Source of the DNA: Gammaproteobacteria bacterium
Lineage (GTDB): Bacteria > Pseudomonadota > Gammaproteobacteria > Eutrophobiales > Eutrophobiaceae
Assembly (NCBI GenBank): GCA_012270695.1
Contig: JAAXHV010000143.1
Span: 15,477 to 29,333 of the forward strand
DNA length: 13,857 nt
Reading direction: 5' to 3'
Below are positions 11,251 through 13,857 of the stretch, piece after piece. The translations under genes were made by a program, and so were the position numbers. Numbering within the stretch: the first letter of the stretch is position 1; each line of letters starts with the position of its first letter. The notes beneath the pieces were generated by a model. It saw nothing but the letters and a program-made list of their open reading frames with translations, was not told the DNA's origin and searched no databases.

Positions 11251-13857
11251 ATGAAAAGCATACGTTATGCCCTGATACTCAGCTTCTTCATATCACCTGT
11301 CACGTTGCCTCCAGTCCTGGCCCAGGAATCGGAGGCTATGGAAATTGAGGAGATCGTTATTATCGGGACTCGCCGGCATGGCGGGCACTCCCAGGCCGAT
11401 ACACTGGTGCCGGTGGACCTGCTCAGCGGTGATGATTTCATGAATCAAGGCTCGACAAATATGGACACGTTGCTTGCCAACCTGGTGCCTTCCTACAACG
11501 TCGACCAGCAAGCCATCAATGACGCGGCGACCCTGGTACGACCGGCCAAGCTGCGCGGGTTGCCCCCGGATTCCACCCTGGTTCTGGTCAACGGCAAACG
11601 CCGTCATCGGGCGGCCGTGATCACCTTTTTGGGCAATGGTGTTGCCGACGGCTCACAGGGGCCTGACGTATCCGTCATTCCCTCTATAGCGATCAAGCGG
11701 GTAGAGGTTTTGCGAGACGGCGCCGCAGCCCAGTACGGTTCCGATGCCATCGCCGGCGTGCTCAACTTTACGCTGAAAGATGACGCCGAGGGAGGCACGG
11801 TGGAAGCCCGCTGGGGCCAGCACTACGAGGGAGATGGCGAGGCGTTCAATTTCTCGGGCAACGTTGGTCTGCCGCTTACCCGCAACGGTTTTGCCAACCT
11901 GAGCTTTGAGTACAAGGAAACCAACCCCACCGACCGCTCGCAACAGCGTAGTGATGCGCGAGCCCTGGTGGACGCCGGCAATCAGCACATTGAAGACCCA
12001 AGCTATGCCAGTGTGTTCCATCCCAACGTGATGGTCTGGGGCGCGCCGGATTTCGAATATGACTACAAGTTCTTTGGCAACGCCGGTATCAACCTCAGCG
12101 ACAATATAGAGGTTTACGGCTTCGGCAACTATGCCAAGCGCAAAGTTGAGGGGGGATTCTACTTTCGAAATCCCCACACGCGCAGCGGCGTCTTTGACGG
12201 CCCTGAAATTACTGTTGATGGGGTGACATACGACACGGTCAAGGTGGCGGACGTGGATGGGTCCGACACGGGCGGCGGCTGCCCGGCCATCAGGATTATC
12301 GATAATGTAGCCAGCGCCGGAGACATTGCCGCGGTACAGGCAGATCCCAATTGCGAATCGTTCATCACCCGTTTCCCCGGCGGCTTTGTTCCGCGTTTCG
12401 GTGGCATCATGGAGGATTACAGCTTTGCTTTCGGTGTGCGCGGTGAGTTGCTCAACAACTGGCGCGTGGACCTGAGCGGCGTGTATGGCCGTCACCGTAC
12501 CGAGTTCTTTATGCGGCATACGCTCAACCCGCAACTGTTGGCCAAACCGGATATAACGGTAGCCAATATCCCGACGGACTATCATCCGGGCACCTACACA
12601 GAAACGGATTACACCATTAACCTGGACGTGTCCAAACTCGTGGACCTGGCAGCGTTTCACTCGCCGTTGAGTATTGCGTTCGGCCTGGAGCACAGGCAGG
12701 AGGAGTTTAAGGTGGCTGAGGGCGGGGAGACTTCCTGGTTCCAGGACCTGCGTCCCGACGGCCTTACGGCGCAGGGTTTCGGCATCGGCTCCAACGGCTT
12801 TACCGGCTTTGGACCGCGGCTGGCAGGCACCTGGTCGCGCAACAGTTACGCCGCCTACCTGGACCTGGAGGGCGAACTGAGCGAAGGCGTGTTACTGGGT
12901 GTGGCGGGCCGCTACGAAGATCATAAGGGCGTCGGCGAAACCATGGATGTCAAGATCAGCACCCGCGGGCAGGTTACGGATAATTTTGCCGTGCGTGGCG
13001 CGGTCAGCACCGGGTTTCGCGCACCTACGGTGGGCCAGGCAAACATCCTGAACGTCACCACTGCATTCACCGGCGGGATACTGGCGGATGAAGCCACCCT
13101 CCCGCCTACCCATCCGGCGTCCGCCCTGGTAGGCGGGAAACCCCTGACGCCGGAAGAATCGATTAACTACACCATCGGTACGGTGTTCAACCTGGGTGAG
13201 GTGGACGTCACCGTGGATTACTTCCATATCAAGGTGAAAGACCGTATCGCGCGCAGCAGCGAAAAAACACTGACGGATGAAGACAGACGAACCCTGATAG
13301 AACAAGGCGTGACGGATGCGGCCAACTTCTCACAGTTGCGTTTTTATACCAACGATTTCGATACCACCACCGAGGGTGTCGACGTCATCGTTACCTACCA
13401 CCCGGACCTGTTCGGCGGCGACACCCACTTGAGTTTTGCCGGGAACTGGACCGATACCACGGTTGACAAACGCAACCCGGATATTATCAGCGACAAGCGC
13501 GTAATCCAACTGGAAGAAAATCTGCCCAGCACGCGTTTTACCGTGACGGGCGATCACGCGCAAGGACCTTGGCGCTTCCTGGCCCGGCTTCGTTATTATG
13601 ACGACTTCGTAGAGTTTGCCGCAGATGTCGGTGACTGGCGCCTTGATGCCGACGCCCGGGCGCTTGTGGACGTTGAGGGCGCCTATACCTTCAAGGACAG
13701 CCTCACGCTGGTGGCGGGCGCGGAGAACCTGTTCGATACCTATCCATCCAAGCAGACGGCGGCGGGCGGCAACCCGGCAGGCATGGTTTACGCGGATACC
13801 TCACCCTACGGCTTCAACGGAGGGTTCTACTACCTCAGGGCCATCTGGAACTTCTAG
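11251..13857 (+). CDS. TonB-dependent outer-membrane receptor, substrate unknown
   Basis: This outer-membrane beta-barrel imports a ligand using energy from TonB-ExbB-ExbD. It has 868 residues from ATG 11251, chosen because GGGAGAG lies 6 nt upstream and the signal peptide MKSIRYALILSFFIS begins there; the in-frame ATG at 11233 adds six residues and lacks such a site. Cleavage is likely at PVLA-Q (24/25). The TonB box is EEIVIIGTR (33-41). The plug domain (about 50-178) includes LRGLPPDSTLVLVNGKRRHR and RDGAAAQYGSDAIAGVLNF, the family's plug signature. The rest is the barrel, ending in the canonical C-terminal aromatic (YYLRAIWNF). The mature protein's only evident cysteines, C344 and C368, lie about 25 residues apart in a probable extracellular loop and could form a disulfide. 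No transport or siderophore genes are adjacent, so the ligand cannot be assigned. Confidence 0.95.
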   Translation: MKSIRYALILSFFISPVTLPPVLAQESEAMEIEEIVIIGTRRHGGHSQADTLVPVDLLSGDDFMNQGSTNMDTLLANLVPSYNVDQQAINDAATLVRPAKLRGLPPDSTLVLVNGKRRHRAAVITFLGNGVADGSQGPDVSVIPSIAIKRVEVLRDGAAAQYGSDAIAGVLNFTLKDDAEGGTVEARWGQHYEGDGEAFNFSGNVGLPLTRNGFANLSFEYKETNPTDRSQQRSDARALVDAGNQHIEDPSYASVFHPNVMVWGAPDFEYDYKFFGNAGINLSDNIEVYGFGNYAKRKVEGGFYFRNPHTRSGVFDGPEITVDGVTYDTVKVADVDGSDTGGGCPAIRIIDNVASAGDIAAVQADPNCESFITRFPGGFVPRFGGIMEDYSFAFGVRGELLNNWRVDLSGVYGRHRTEFFMRHTLNPQLLAKPDITVANIPTDYHPGTYTETDYTINLDVSKLVDLAAFHSPLSIAFGLEHRQEEFKVAEGGETSWFQDLRPDGLTAQGFGIGSNGFTGFGPRLAGTWSRNSYAAYLDLEGELSEGVLLGVAGRYEDHKGVGETMDVKISTRGQVTDNFAVRGAVSTGFRAPTVGQANILNVTTAFTGGILADEATLPPTHPASALVGGKPLTPEESINYTIGTVFNLGEVDVTVDYFHIKVKDRIARSSEKTLTDEDRRTLIEQGVTDAANFSQLRFYTNDFDTTTEGVDVIVTYHPDLFGGDTHLSFAGNWTDTTVDKRNPDIISDKRVIQLEENLPSTRFTVTGDHAQGPWRFLARLRYYDDFVEFAADVGDWRLDADARALVDVEGAYTFKDSLTLVAGAENLFDTYPSKQTAAGGNPAGMVYADTSPYGFNGGFYYLRAIWNF

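Noticed and set aside
11653..12693. 346-codon minus-strand frame antisense to the TonB-dependent receptor
   Set aside because: The plus-strand frame carries unmistakable receptor motifs; the antisense frame has none and no ribosome-binding site.

Overview
The window looks like an ordinary chromosomal segment of a gammaproteobacterium of moderately high GC. The evidence is an RpoH protein with a perfect RpoH box, the ftsY-ftsE-ftsX-rpoH gene order, a divergent block carrying rsmD and coaD, a CyoE-type heme O synthase, and an outer-membrane TonB-dependent receptor (so a Gram-negative cell). I cannot name the genus from sequence alone. All recognised reading frames are intact. Only the first gene is cut by the window edge.

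Layout. (1) 1-705 (+): the 3' part of cyoE/ctaB, convergent with (2) 733-4329 (-): the cluster ftsY, ftsE, ftsX, rpoH, transcribed right to left. The genes ftsY, ftsE and ftsX are packed with a 4-bp overlap and a zero gap. A 172-bp gap follows before rpoH, holding a perfect CIRCE operator over a likely rpoH promoter plus a 13-bp tandem repeat. (3) 4330-4590: a divergent intergenic region. (4) 4591-7369 (+): two M16-family genes. The first is a secreted protein with the zinc motif, and the second is a non-catalytic partner with the Arg/Tyr motif. An imperfect 25-bp inverted repeat flanks the pair. (5) 7429-10211 (+): rsmD, coaD and a gamma-glutamyltranspeptidase, tightly packed. (6) 10288-11103 (-): mutM/fpg. 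(7) 11251-13857 (+): an 868-residue TonB-dependent receptor ending at the last base of the window.

How the genes work together. FtsY docks SRP-ribosome complexes at the membrane, FtsEX regulates cell-wall hydrolysis at division, and RpoH drives the heat-shock response. The CIRCE operator suggests that HrcA (not encoded here) represses rpoH. That would put the activator sigma-32 under the heat-sensitive repressor usually associated with groE/dnaK. The two M16 proteins probably form a periplasmic heterodimeric peptidase. RsmD (16S rRNA methylation), CoaD (CoA synthesis), GGT (periplasmic glutathione breakdown) and MutM (oxidised-base repair) are housekeeping functions.

I saw no CRISPR array, tRNA, rRNA, prophage or transposase gene, and no clearly new multi-gene system. 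The two signals I rate highest are the CIRCE element at rpoH and the inverted repeat bracketing the M16 gene pair.
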